A DNA stretch of 64,000 nucleotides from Streptomyces sp. C10-9-1 (GTDB lineage: Bacteria > Actinomycetota > Actinomycetes > Streptomycetales > Streptomycetaceae): contig NZ_JANHKP010000023.1 of NCBI RefSeq assembly GCF_024497955.1, forward strand, positions 32,914 through 96,913, read 5' to 3'. Under the pieces are notes generated by a model. It worked only from the letters and a program-made list of their open reading frames with translations, made no database searches and was not told the DNA's origin. Below are positions 1 through 9,199 of this stretch, in pieces. The position numbers were made by a program, and so were the translations under genes. Numbering within the stretch: position 1 is the stretch's first letter; every line of letters begins with the position of its first letter.

Positions 1-247
1 GCGCCCGGCCGCGGGCGCAGTAGACGTACTTGGCGATCCCCGGGGGAGTGAGGGTGTAGTGGGCGCCCCGGATCGAACCGCGGCGGGAGCGGCTGTGGTT
101 GGTCTGGGCCACGGGGAACAGGGGGTGGCCGAGGGCCTGTCGGGCGGCGGTCTCCTGAAAGGGGGAGACGAAGAGCCCCCGTTCGTCGGTGAAGACCTTC
201 GGGCGGAACTCGAACGCGCCGTCCACGGCGAGCTGTCGCGACTGCAT
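1..247 (-). CDS. dTDP-4-keto-6-deoxyhexose 3,5-epimerase (RmlC family), partial at left edge
   Basis: Reading leftward from an ATG at 247, the peptide begins MQSRQLAVDGAFEFRPKVF and continues through DERGLF, NHSRSRRGSIRGAHY and PPGIAKYVYC. These match the N-terminal RmlC pattern (FxPxVFxDxRGxF, then RGxHY, then PPGxAKxVxC). The enzyme inverts C3 and C5 of dTDP-4-keto-6-deoxyglucose to give L-sugars. Only the first 82 codons are in the window; the C-terminal part lies to the left. A GAGG box lies about 7 bases before the start. The gene lies 54 bases after the C-methyltransferase and is probably in its operon. With RmlB and RmlD elsewhere in the cluster it would supply an L-rhamnose-type donor. 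It could equally be a 5-only or 3-only epimerase. Confidence 0.85.
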   Translation of the reverse strand, partial: MQSRQLAVDGAFEFRPKVFTDERGLFVSPFQETAARQALGHPLFPVAQTNHSRSRRGSIRGAHYTLTPPGIAKYVYCARGRA

Positions 248-301
248 GACACCGTCCTCGTTGCTGGTGGTGGTGCCGGCGTTGCCGGCGGCGTTCTGCG
301 G

Positions 302-1513
302 TCAGAGGATGCGGACCTCGGGCACGTACGCGATCCAGCGCCCCCCGGACTCGCGGAACAGCCGCTCCTTGGCCATGATCTCCTCGGCGTGGTTCCAGGC
401 GAACAGCAGCACGTAGTCCGGGTAGGGCTCGGCAAGGCTCTCGGTGGGGCGGACCGGGATGTGCGAGCCGGGCATGAGCTTCCCGTGCTTGGCCGGTGTC
501 ACGTCGCAGACCCAGTCGATCAGCTCGGGGCCGATGCCGCAGAAGTTGGTGACCGTGGCGCTCTTGGCGGTGGCGCCGTAGCCGACGACACGCTTGCCGT
601 CGGCACGCAGTTCCTTCAGGAGGCCGGTCAGCTCGCTGCGGACGCGCTCGACCCCGGCGGCGAAGGCGTCGAAGACCTCGGGGGTGCCGAGCCCCCTGCC
701 GTCCTCCTCGGCGAGCAGCGCGGCCACGGCCGGGCCGGGGCTGCCGCGGCCGGCCCGCTTCAGCGTGTAGCGGAGCTCACCGCCGTGCACCGGCAGCCGC
801 TCGACGTCGACCACCTCGAAGCCGAAGCGCGCGGCGGCGGAGCGTACCGAGCCCACGGTGAAGAAGTAGAAGTGCTCGTCGTAGATCTGGTCGAAGGAGG
901 TCCGTTCGAGGATGTCGCCGAGGTAGGGGTCCTCGAAGACGAACGCGCCGTCCGGGGCCAGCAGGGTGTCGAGGCCCCGGAAGACGGATTCGAGGTAGGG
1001 GATGTGGCAGATGGTGTTCGCCGAGTAGACGAGGTCGGCCGGACCCTCGGCGGCCAGGATCTCGGCCGCCGACGCCTCCTCGAAGAACTCGGTCCGGACC
1101 CGCACCCCCTGCTGGCGGGCGAGTTCGGCGACGCCGCCTGAGGGCTCGACCCCGAGGTGGCGGATGCCCTCCTTGGCCAGGGAGCGCAGCATCACCCCGT
1201 CGTTGCAGCCGATCTCCACCACGAAGGGGTCCGGGCCCCGCAGGTGGTCGCGTGAGAGCCGGCCCGCCGTCTGCTCGAAGTGGCGGCGCATGTGGACCGA
1301 GCCGGACGAGTGGTACGGGTAGGCCTCGTGGAACATCCGGTCCCGGGCGACCTCGTCCAGGAGCTGGGTCATGCCGCAGGACTCGCAGATGCCGACGGCG
1401 AGCCGGTAGAAGTACTCCTCGTCGACGCGGTCCGGGTCCACAAACGCGTCGGAGAGCGGTTGGCGCCCGAAGTCGAAGAACTGACGGACGGGTCCTCCAC
1501 AGACACGGCACAT
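302..1513 (-). CDS. NDP-sugar C-methyltransferase (TylC3/KijD1 type)
   Basis: A 403-residue SAM-dependent sugar C-methyltransferase, the usual length for the family. The N-terminal zinc-binding part shows CRVCGG near residue 2 and CESCG near residue 45. The central Rossmann domain has VVEIGCNDG, and the C-terminal domain carries VGYGATAKSATVTNFCG, a signature of this family. The family methylates C3 of dTDP-4-keto-2,6-dideoxy or 6-deoxy sugars (mycarose, evernitrose, kijanose, nogalose). The start at 1513 is chosen because the zinc domain begins directly at MCRVCGG. The longer frame upstream overlaps the P450-like gene. Whether the product sugar is a branched nitrosugar or a nogalose-like sugar cannot be told from sequence alone. 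Confidence 0.9.
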   Translation of the reverse strand: MCRVCGGPVRQFFDFGRQPLSDAFVDPDRVDEEYFYRLAVGICESCGMTQLLDEVARDRMFHEAYPYHSSGSVHMRRHFEQTAGRLSRDHLRGPDPFVVEIGCNDGVMLRSLAKEGIRHLGVEPSGGVAELARQQGVRVRTEFFEEASAAEILAAEGPADLVYSANTICHIPYLESVFRGLDTLLAPDGAFVFEDPYLGDILERTSFDQIYDEHFYFFTVGSVRSAAARFGFEVVDVERLPVHGGELRYTLKRAGRGSPGPAVAALLAEEDGRGLGTPEVFDAFAAGVERVRSELTGLLKELRADGKRVVGYGATAKSATVTNFCGIGPELIDWVCDVTPAKHGKLMPGSHIPVRPTESLAEPYPDYVLLFAWNHAEEIMAKERLFRESGGRWIAYVPEVRIL

Positions 1514-1550
1514 GGGGCCTTCCTCGGGTTCATAGGGTCCGGGTCGGGAA

Positions 1551-2921
1551 CTACCGCCGGACGTTGCCTTGGCGGGCGACGGGGAAGCGGAGTACGCCGC
1601 CGGTGATCGGGGAGCGGAGTCGGCGCAGCACCGCGCCGGTCCGGACCAGTTCGGGCAGGTCCGCGGCGAGGGCCCGCAGGGCGGCGTCGGCCGCCAGGCG
1701 CGACGCCGCGCCGACGAGGCCGCCGAGGTGGCCGTCGTCCGGGAGGGGGCCGCGGTCGCGGTCGGTCCGGTGGATGTCGAAGCGGTCCGGATCGCGGTGG
1801 CGGCGCGGGTCGCGGTGGGCCGCCCCGACCAGCAGGACCACTTCCTCTCCGGCCGCCACCGGGGTCCCGGCGACATCCAGGTCCTGGCGCGCGTACAGGC
1901 GGTGCAGGCGGACGGGCGGTGCGTACCGCAGGGTCTCCGCGACGACGGCGGGTGCGAGCCCGGGGTCCCTCCGCAGCGCCCGCCACTGGTCGGGATGGTC
2001 GAGGAGGAGGGCGGTCGCGTCGGCGATCAGTGTGGTGGCGGCCTCGACGCCGACCAGGGCCAGCAGGGCGGACACGGTCAGTGCGTCGGCGGTTGCGGCC
2101 GGGTCGCCGGGGGCCGGGAGGTCCGCCAGCCGGCGGGCACGGCCGTGCCCGGTGCGGACGGTCCCGCCGTTCGCCCCGGAGGTGCCGGAAGCACCGGGGG
2201 CGGCGGCGTCCGCGATCGTCTCGGCGAGCAGCGCGTGGAGTTCGGGGAGCGCGGCGCGGTAGCGGCGGGCCGTGTCCAGGCGCGGCGGGCAGAGCGTCGC
2301 GTCCAGGACGCCGGCGGTCTGCGCCGACAGCTCCGCGAAGCGGGCGGCCCGGTGCCCGGGCACGCCGATCAGGGTCCGCGCGGCCTCCACCGTCGCGGGC
2401 CGGATGACGTCGTCCACCAGGTCGAACCGCTCTCCCACCGCGGACGCCCGGTTCCGGTAGGCCCGTAGGGCCGCCGCGTGCCAGGGGCGTAGTGCCCGCT
2501 CGCCGAGCACGGGGCCGGCCCGGAGCCGCAGCCGCTCGTACTCCTCCCGGTCCAGCGCGGCGGGGAGTTCGGCCAGCGGAAGGGCCTCACGCAGGGCCGG
2601 CACGTCCCAGGGCGCCGGTTCACCGTCCGGCCCGCCGTGGGACCCACCGCCCGGGGCCGCGGTCCCGGGGGGCCGCGGCGTGAGGCGCCGGTCGGCCAGA
2701 GCGGCGCGGACCACGGCGTGGTCGGCGGTCACCCAGGCCTCGGCGCTGCTCCAGTACAGGGAACCGCGGGCGCGGACGCGCCGGCCGGTCTCGGCCCGGT
2801 CGTCTCCGGTCGCGCGGAGCAGCAGCGCGTACGGGTCGCCCTTGGTGCCCAGGATCCACTGGACGCCGCGCAGGGTCAGCAGGACGCGCCCCAACGCGCC
2901 GTCGGTCATGCTCGCCACCAT
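1551..2921 (-). CDS. P450-like glycosyltransferase auxiliary protein (EryCII/DesVIII/AknT type)
   Basis: A 456-residue protein with a cytochrome P450 fold but no heme-ligand loop. The expected FGxGxHxC segment is absent. The N-terminal LRGVQWILGTKGDPYALLL and WSSAEAWVTADHAVVRAALAD blocks and the EEVVLLVGAAHRDPRRHRDPDRFD block are typical of the DesVIII/EryCII/AknT helpers. A K-helix-like ETLRY remains. These helpers do no oxidation; they bind and activate a partner glycosyltransferase. The start is 2921 or 2909; a TAGCGT -10 box 8 bases before 2921 suggests a leaderless transcript. It heads a leftward operon with the C-methyltransferase (37-base gap) and the epimerase. Its partner may be any of the five glycosyltransferases in the window. 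Confidence 0.85.
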   Translation of the reverse strand: MVASMTDGALGRVLLTLRGVQWILGTKGDPYALLLRATGDDRAETGRRVRARGSLYWSSAEAWVTADHAVVRAALADRRLTPRPPGTAAPGGGSHGGPDGEPAPWDVPALREALPLAELPAALDREEYERLRLRAGPVLGERALRPWHAAALRAYRNRASAVGERFDLVDDVIRPATVEAARTLIGVPGHRAARFAELSAQTAGVLDATLCPPRLDTARRYRAALPELHALLAETIADAAAPGASGTSGANGGTVRTGHGRARRLADLPAPGDPAATADALTVSALLALVGVEAATTLIADATALLLDHPDQWRALRRDPGLAPAVVAETLRYAPPVRLHRLYARQDLDVAGTPVAAGEEVVLLVGAAHRDPRRHRDPDRFDIHRTDRDRGPLPDDGHLGGLVGAASRLAADAALRALAADLPELVRTGAVLRRLRSPITGGVLRFPVARQGNVRR

Positions 2922-3041
2922 GGGAAAGGACGCTAGGCAGGCGCCCTCGACCCCCCCTCGACTTCCTTTGGCCCCGGCCGAAGGGGCCGTTGAGTCGCCC
3001 ACGAGGAGCGCATGGCACCGGCGCCCTAGGGTGACGCGGTC
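2922..3041. promoter_or_regulatory. Divergent promoter region with leaderless-type -10 boxes
   Basis: This 120-base gap separates the leftward P450-like gene from the rightward ketoreductase. On the minus strand TAGCGT (2935-2930) ends 8 bases before the ATG. On the plus strand TAGGGT (3027-3032) ends 9 bases before the ATG at 3042. That spacing would place both transcription starts at or very near the start codons, and neither gene has a good Shine-Dalgarno box. No clear -35 element is seen, so this is a prediction only. Confidence 0.4.
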
Positions 3042-3782
3042 ATGGACATCATCGGCAGGGGTTTCATCGCCCGGCACCTGTGGCCGTTGCGGGACGCGCA
3101 TCCCGGTGTGACGGTGCTGGCGGCCGGCGTTCCGCGCCAGCACCTACCGGACTCCGAGCACGAGCGGGAGGCGGCGCTGGTACGGGAGACGGTGGCGCGG
3201 TGCCGGCGCCGGGGCGAGCTGCTGCTCTTCTTCTCCACCGCGAGCATGTACGGCGGTCCGGGCTGCCGGGGCCGTGAGGACGATCCGATCGTCCCGGCCA
3301 CCCGCTACGGACGGCACAAGTTCGCCCTGGAGTCCGTGGTCCGGGAGTCGGGGGTGGGCCATCTGGTGCTGCGCCTGTCCTATGTGCTGGGGCCGCACGG
3401 GCCGGGGTTCCGGCTGGTGCCCTCGCTGGTGTCGCAGGTGCGCTCGGGGCGGGTCCGGGTCCACCCGGGGGCCCGGCGCGATCTGCTGCACGTGGCTGAC
3501 TTCGTCGGGCTGGTCGACGGGCTGCTGGGCTCCGGGGTCCGTGACGAGACGGTGAACGTGGCCTCCGGCGACTGCGTGGACGTCCGGGAGATCGTCGCCC
3601 ACCTCAGGCTGCGGCTGGGGCTGGAGGCCGTGGAGGAGGAGGTGGTGGACGGGGGCGAGAGCGCCTTCTCGCACTGTCCGTCGGTGGCCAGGCTGCGCAG
3701 TCTGGTGCCGGGCGGCCCTGCCTTCGGGCCGGGGTACCACCGGCGCGCCCTGGACCGCTACCTGCGGGAGACGGGCGACTGA
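3042..3782 (+). CDS. NDP-hexose 4-ketoreductase (short NAD-dependent epimerase/dehydratase family)
   Basis: A 246-residue extended SDR protein. It has a reduced glycine-rich nucleotide loop (IIGRGFIARHL) at the N-terminus, a serine pair in FFSTASMYG, and the catalytic YxxxK as YGRHK near residue 88. Its length and layout fit the short 4-ketoreductases of deoxysugar pathways such as DnmV, rather than full-length RmlB-like enzymes. The likely role is the last reduction at C4 of a dTDP-4-ketosugar. It lies 118 bases before the nitrososynthase candidate and probably shares its transcript. The loop is atypical, and a C-3 reductase or an epimerase are alternatives. Confidence 0.7.
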   Translation: MDIIGRGFIARHLWPLRDAHPGVTVLAAGVPRQHLPDSEHEREAALVRETVARCRRRGELLLFFSTASMYGGPGCRGREDDPIVPATRYGRHKFALESVVRESGVGHLVLRLSYVLGPHGPGFRLVPSLVSQVRSGRVRVHPGARRDLLHVADFVGLVDGLLGSGVRDETVNVASGDCVDVREIVAHLRLRLGLEAVEEEVVDGGESAFSHCPSVARLRSLVPGGPAFGPGYHRRALDRYLRETGD

Positions 3783-3840
3783 CCGGTCCGCGACGAGGAG
3801 GCAGTGGCTCTCCAACGGTCGTCGAACCGTGGTGGACATC

Positions 3841-3857
3841 ATCGGGACCGTCCCGAT
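3841..3857. repeat. 17-bp inverted repeat between ketoreductase and nitrososynthase genes
   Basis: Arms of 8 bases (atcgggac and gtcccgat) around a single central base form a perfect inverted repeat in the 118-base gap. It could be a regulator operator or a small RNA hairpin. An in-frame GTG at 3829 upstream could also make this part of a longer N-terminus of the next gene, but the Shine-Dalgarno box favours the 3901 start. Confidence 0.35.
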
Positions 3858-3900
3858 CGCACCGGGCGACCGGAGGCGAGCGAAGGAAGCGAGGAACGCG

Positions 3901-5124
3901 ATGGCGACGCATCACAGGGGCCGGGCGGTCACGGCGGATCTGCGCGACCCGAGGACGTCCTCGGGCGGAGCGCTGCTCGATCTGCTGGCCGAGTACCTTC
4001 CGCCGGTGCGGGACGGGGCCCGGCGGCACGACCGGGACGGCGCCTTCCCGGCCGAGGTGTTCGAGGGGCTGCGCGCGAGCGGCGTGCTCGGGGCCACGGT
4101 GCCGGCGGAGCTCGGCGGACTGGGCGTCTCCTCCCTGCACGACGTCTGCCTGGCCCTGACGACGGTGGCCGAGGCGGACGCGTCCACCGCGCTCGCACTG
4201 CACATGCAGCTCAGCCGGGGCCTGACCCTCACCCACGAATGGCGGTACGGGGACGACCGGGCGCGGGCGCTGGCGGAGCGCCTGCTGCGGGGCATGGGCT
4301 CGGGGGAGGCGGTGGTGTGCACGACGGTGAAGGACGCGGGCGGGGGCCGGGTGGTCACCCGGCTGCGGCCGGCGCCGGACGGCGGCTGGGTGCTGTCCGG
4401 GCGCAAGACCCTGGCGAGCATGGCGCCGATCGCGACCCACTTCGTCGTCTCGGCCCGGGTGGAGGTGGCGGGGGTGACGCGGTCGGCCGCCGCGGTGCTG
4501 CCGCGTCGGACCCCGGGGCTGACCGTCCTCGACAACTGGGACGGACTCGGCATGAGGGCCTCCGGGAGCGTGGACGTCCTGCTGGAGGACTGCCCGGTCG
4601 GGGTGGGGGACGTGTTCCTGCGCGGGCCCGTCGGGGAGCTGGACGACGCGGCCCTGGCCGGGCAGACCGTCAGTTCGATCACCATGCTGGGGATCTACGT
4701 GGGGGTGGCCCAGGCCGCCCGGGACCTTGTGGTGGCCGAACTCACCCGCCGGGGCGGGGCGCCCTCGGCCGGGGTGCGCACGCTCCTGGCGGAGACGGAG
4801 GCCCGGCTGCACGGGCTGCGGACGACGGTGGGCGGCACGCTGTCGGTGGCGGACCACCTGGCGTACGACTTCGCCGGCGACCCGGTGGAGCGCGGGCGGC
4901 GCATGATGTTCGACTTCCAGCGCGCCAAGCTGATGGTGAACCGGCTGGCCCCGGAGATCGTCTCCGACTGCCTGTCGGTGGTCGGCGGCGCGTCCTACTC
5001 GGCGTCCCATCCGCTGGCGCGGCTCTACCGGGACGTCCGGGCGGGCGCGTTCATGCACCCGTTCACCTACCCGGACGCGGTGGACTGGCTCTCCGAGGCG
5101 GCGCTCGGCGGCGCGAAGGAGTGA
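3901..5124 (+). CDS. Acyl-CoA dehydrogenase-like flavoprotein, candidate amino-sugar nitrososynthase (KijD3/ORF36/RubN8 type)
   Basis: A 407-residue protein with the acyl-CoA dehydrogenase fold: N-terminal helical domain with VPAELGGLG, a beta domain with SGRKTLASMAP and GMRASGSVDV, and a C-terminal helical domain with LSVVGGASYSASHPL. In deoxysugar clusters this family includes the flavin-dependent nitrososynthases that oxidise dTDP-L-amino sugars to nitroso and nitro sugars. Neighbouring sugar genes (C-methyltransferase, 4-ketoreductase) support such a role and there is no acyl-CoA pathway nearby. The start at 3901 follows a GAGGAACGCG box. A flavin reductase partner is not seen here. A DszC-like N- or C-hydroxylase is the alternative. 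Confidence 0.7.
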   Translation: MATHHRGRAVTADLRDPRTSSGGALLDLLAEYLPPVRDGARRHDRDGAFPAEVFEGLRASGVLGATVPAELGGLGVSSLHDVCLALTTVAEADASTALALHMQLSRGLTLTHEWRYGDDRARALAERLLRGMGSGEAVVCTTVKDAGGGRVVTRLRPAPDGGWVLSGRKTLASMAPIATHFVVSARVEVAGVTRSAAAVLPRRTPGLTVLDNWDGLGMRASGSVDVLLEDCPVGVGDVFLRGPVGELDDAALAGQTVSSITMLGIYVGVAQAARDLVVAELTRRGGAPSAGVRTLLAETEARLHGLRTTVGGTLSVADHLAYDFAGDPVERGRRMMFDFQRAKLMVNRLAPEIVSDCLSVVGGASYSASHPLARLYRDVRAGAFMHPFTYPDAVDWLSEAALGGAKE

Positions 5125-5130
5125 GGCGGG

Positions 5131-5186
5131 GCCGGGCGCGGGGGAAGGGGGGCGGGGAGACCCGGCCCCCTTCCCCCGCGCCCGGC
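5131..5186. terminator. Bidirectional hairpin between convergent genes
   Basis: A perfect 21-bp inverted repeat (arms 5131-5151 and 5166-5186) with a 14-base loop lies directly after the nitrososynthase stop and before the stop of the convergent aromatase gene. It is a very strong GC-rich stem without a clear U-tract, as is usual for Streptomyces terminators. Confidence 0.75.
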
Positions 5187-5208
5187 GGGTTCCGGGAGCG
5201 CGGCGGCG

Positions 5209-6159
5209 CTAGGCGCTCCGGCCCCGGGCGTGGGCAGCGGCGTGCTCCATGGTGGTGGTGCTGTTGCGGCCCAGGGCACTCCGCACGAACGCGCGGGCGT
5301 CGGCGAGGGAGGCATCCGGTCCGAGGACGGCGGGGACGGCCTCCTCGTCGAGGACCACCAGGTGGGCGGAGGTGATCCGGGCTCCGCGAGCGTCCTCCCG
5401 GAACAGCCACCGCCCGGTGTGGGCCGTCATCAGCGCGGGGGTGCGCAGCTGCTTGTAGACGATGCGGTCGTGGGGGAAGCAGATGCGGACGGAGTCCGTG
5501 GTGTGGGTGGCGCCGTCCGGTGACCGGGTCTCCATCTCCAGGGTCTGCACTCCGGGGACGTCCTCCACCAGGACGGTGCCGACCACGTGCGGAAGCCGCT
5601 CGGACCAGAGGTGCGCCTCGTTGACGAAGGCGTAGGCGTCCCTGGCGCCGCCGGCGGCGAGCTCGACCGTGTCCTCGAAGGCCAGGACAAGGTCGGCGCG
5701 GCCTCCGTCCCGTTCCGCCGCGTGGCGCAGCGCGGCCAGTTCGGCGCCGCTGTTGCGCTCGACGGCCCGGTCGATCCAGGCCGCCTTCCCGGGGTCGTCG
5801 CCGACGGGGCGGAAGTCGTGGAGCAGCCGCACCCGGCTCTCGGTGGCGGAGACCTCCTCGACGACCCACTCGCCGCCCATGGCAGCGACGGGGGGCTGCG
5901 AGACCTCCTGCCGGAAGCGCACGCGCAGCCGGTCGCGGTCCAGCAGCCGGCGCGAGGTCCAGGTCTTGACCTCGCCGTTGGCGGTGGCCCAGATCCGGAT
6001 GCGTTCCTCCGTTCCGCCCCGCTCGACGTGTTCGACGTGCACGGTGGGCGGAAAGGTCTCGGGCCAGCGGCCGACGTCGACGATCAGGTCGAAGACGCGG
6101 CGCGCCGGTGCGGCCACCGTGATCGTGTGCTCGGTGTGGTGGGTTCCGGGATGTGACAT
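5209..6159 (-). CDS. Polyketide aromatase/cyclase, two SRPBCC domains
   Basis: A 316-residue protein with two START/SRPBCC domains in tandem, roughly residues 1-150 and 160-316. The first opens with TITVAAPARRVFDLIVDVGRWPE, the second with DAYAFVNEAHLWSERLPHV. This is the standard didomain aromatase/cyclase of reducing type II PKS systems (ActVII-like, about 315 residues), which closes and aromatises the first ring of the polyketide while bound to the acyl carrier protein. The ATG at 6159 is preferred because the next upstream start would add a stretch without similarity to the domain. It is the clearest sign that the window belongs to a type II PKS cluster, although no ketosynthase lies within it. 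Confidence 0.9.
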   Translation of the reverse strand: MSHPGTHHTEHTITVAAPARRVFDLIVDVGRWPETFPPTVHVEHVERGGTEERIRIWATANGEVKTWTSRRLLDRDRLRVRFRQEVSQPPVAAMGGEWVVEEVSATESRVRLLHDFRPVGDDPGKAAWIDRAVERNSGAELAALRHAAERDGGRADLVLAFEDTVELAAGGARDAYAFVNEAHLWSERLPHVVGTVLVEDVPGVQTLEMETRSPDGATHTTDSVRICFPHDRIVYKQLRTPALMTAHTGRWLFREDARGARITSAHLVVLDEEAVPAVLGPDASLADARAFVRSALGRNSTTTMEHAAAHARGRSA

Positions 6160-6282
6160 GGTCCTCCGTCCGGCTCCGCTCGGGGTGAGCAGCGCCAGCT
6201 TCGGCCCCGGATCTCGCCGGGGACTCGACGACAACTCGGCACGGCCCGTGCCCGGTCCGCGCGGTGGGCGGCCGGCCGGTGC

Positions 6283-7911
6283 TCAGCCGGACGGCGGTCG
6301 GCCCGGCGGGCGGACGCCCAGGGCGTGGCGGAACAGGTCCAGCGGGTCCCAGCGTTCCTTGACCCGGCGCAGCCGTTCGTACTGGCCGCGGTGGTAGAGG
6401 GTGCTCCAGGGCACTTCGGAGGTGTTCCACCGCGGATCGGCGAGGTCGGTGTCCGGGTAGTTGACGTAGGCGCCGCCGTTGGCCGCGTTCGGGACCGGGA
6501 CGCCGCCGGTGTCGGCGTGCAGGCCGCGGTAGAGGTCCCGGACCCAGGCCATCTGGCGCTCGGTCTGCTCCTCCTCTCCCCACAGGGACTCGTGCACGGC
6601 GCTGAAGAGGCAGTCGCGGTGGGGCATGGCGGTGGCATCCGGGTGGATCGCGTTGATCCGTCCGCCGAGGAAGGTGAGGTAGACGGCTGCCGTGGCGAAC
6701 TCCTCGCCGCCCCGGCCGAGATGGTCGTGGAGGACGCCGATCTGCCGGTCGTTCCAGGGTTTCCGCAGCAGCGTGGACTTGGACTTGAACCGGGCCCCGC
6801 CGGGCCATTGCACGCCCCCGAGGACCGACTTCAGCCACGGTGTCGTCGACGTGGCCGCGGTGTGCGGGACTCCGGCCGCCGCGGTCAGCTCGGCGGCGAA
6901 GGCGTCCAGGAGCTCCCTCGACCCCGGGCGGTCGGCGTCGAGCGCGGCGTCCGCCGTGATCCGCCCGCTCGTCCTGTGGCCGAGGGTGAGCCCGCTCGAC
7001 AGCTCCGCGTAGGGCGAGTCGAGTCCGGCGTGGCGCCGGTGCCACTCCCCGTGGGCGCGCAGGAGCCGGGTGAAGGCCGCCCGGTCCAGGTCCCGCCACT
7101 GCCAGCCGACGGAGACCGAGCGCACGGCGGCCGGCGGCCTGGGCAGCAGGCCTTCCGGGCCTCCGGCGGCTCCGGGCGACCGGAACAGATAGCGGGTGAC
7201 GACACCGAAGTTGCCTCCCCCACCGCCGGTGTGGGCCCACCACAGCTCGCGCTCGGCGCCGGTCGAGTCCCGGGTGGCCGTCACGAGGCGGCCCCGGCCG
7301 GACCGGTCCGCGACGGCCACCTCCACCCCGTACAGGTGGTCGACGACCAGCCCGTAGCGCCGGGAGAGAGCTCCGTAGCCGCCGCCGGCGACATGGCCGC
7401 CCACCCCGACCGACGGACAGCCCCCACCCGGCAGGGTCACGCCCCAGCCGAGATACAGGGTCCGGTAGACGCGGCCGAGCGTGGCGCCCGACTCGACGGC
7501 GAAGGCCCGCCGCTCCGGGTCGTAGGTGACGGCCGCCATCTCGGAGACGTCGATCAGGACCCGTACGGCGGGGTCGTCCACGAAGCCCTCGAAGCAGTGC
7601 CCGCCGCTGCGGACCGCGACCCGGGCGCCCGCGCGGGCCGCCTCCTCCACCGCGCGGACCGCCTGCCCGGCCGAGCCGACCAGGTGCACCACGTCCGGTG
7701 CGCCCGTGAAACGGCCGTTGTACCCGCGCGTCGTGAGCTCCACGTACCGGGGATCCTCCGGCCCGAGCACCACCGGGCCCAGGACCGGTCGGCAGGTGAC
7801 GGCCCGTGCGGAGGCCGGCGGCCCGGAGGCGGCAGCCGGGCCGCCGAGGAACGCGGCGCTCCCGGAGGCCACCGAGAGCCCCACCATCCGTCTCCGTGTG
7901 AGTCGTGCCAA
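6283..7911 (-). CDS. Tat-exported, bicovalent-FAD sugar oxidoreductase (AknOx-like)
   Basis: A 542-residue BBE/VAO-family flavoprotein. From a TTG start the first residues are MARLTRRRMVGLS followed by a hydrophobic stretch and ASG, a twin-arginine signal peptide. The FAD domain has RSGGHCFEGF (His105) and PGGGCPSVGVGGH (Cys165). The 60-residue spacing equals that of the two covalent FAD ligands of aclacinomycin oxidoreductase (His70 and Cys130, mature numbering). The C-terminal berberine-bridge element has GGAYVNYPDTDL and WNTSEVPWSTLYH. AknOx oxidises the terminal sugar of an exported anthracycline. By analogy this enzyme likely edits a terminal deoxysugar outside the membrane. An ATG at 7887 is possible but would cut the twin-arginine signal. 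Confidence 0.85.
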   Translation of the reverse strand: MARLTRRRMVGLSVASGSAAFLGGPAAASGPPASARAVTCRPVLGPVVLGPEDPRYVELTTRGYNGRFTGAPDVVHLVGSAGQAVRAVEEAARAGARVAVRSGGHCFEGFVDDPAVRVLIDVSEMAAVTYDPERRAFAVESGATLGRVYRTLYLGWGVTLPGGGCPSVGVGGHVAGGGYGALSRRYGLVVDHLYGVEVAVADRSGRGRLVTATRDSTGAERELWWAHTGGGGGNFGVVTRYLFRSPGAAGGPEGLLPRPPAAVRSVSVGWQWRDLDRAAFTRLLRAHGEWHRRHAGLDSPYAELSSGLTLGHRTSGRITADAALDADRPGSRELLDAFAAELTAAAGVPHTAATSTTPWLKSVLGGVQWPGGARFKSKSTLLRKPWNDRQIGVLHDHLGRGGEEFATAAVYLTFLGGRINAIHPDATAMPHRDCLFSAVHESLWGEEEQTERQMAWVRDLYRGLHADTGGVPVPNAANGGAYVNYPDTDLADPRWNTSEVPWSTLYHRGQYERLRRVKERWDPLDLFRHALGVRPPGRPPSG

Positions 7912-8067
7912 GAGGACACCGCCCTTCCCGTCCGGCCCGAGGCCGTTCGCCGTGTGGGCGGCCAGCCTGGAAGCCGTCGCTGGCAGGTCGGTGGAAGGGG
8001 ACTGGTACGCGCCACGACGCGCCGCTCGACGATCGGGCGAAACCGTCAGGGAGGCTGACAAAGACGT

Positions 8068-8097
8068 CATTAACGCTTCTAAGCTCGAAGAAGTCAA
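8068..8097 (-). promoter_or_regulatory. Candidate sigma70-type promoter for the AknOx-like gene
   Basis: On the minus strand TTGACT (8097-8092) and TTAATG (8073-8068) are 18 bases apart, inside an unusually AT-rich patch of the 296-base gap between the divergent oxidase and exporter genes. The leader to the TTG start would be about 150 bases. The rightward promoter for the exporter is not evident. Confidence 0.4.
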
Positions 8098-8207
8098 GAG
8101 CCCAGAGCATCTGACCTTCCCCCACCCTGCCCCGGACCGAGCCGGCCGGTCCCCGCGCAGCCCGAAACCCCGTGACACCCCTCCATGAACCCCCTAGGGG
8201 AGGACGC

Positions 8208-9197
<990 letters not shown>

Positions 9198-9199
9198 CC

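Noticed and set aside
1551..2921. A working cytochrome P450
   Set aside because: The heme-ligand Cys loop is missing and the sequence matches the non-catalytic EryCII/DesVIII helpers. The same applies to 23868-24872.
3901..5124. A fatty acid beta-oxidation acyl-CoA dehydrogenase
   Set aside because: It is surrounded by deoxysugar genes, and no other acyl-CoA degradation gene lies near it in the cluster.
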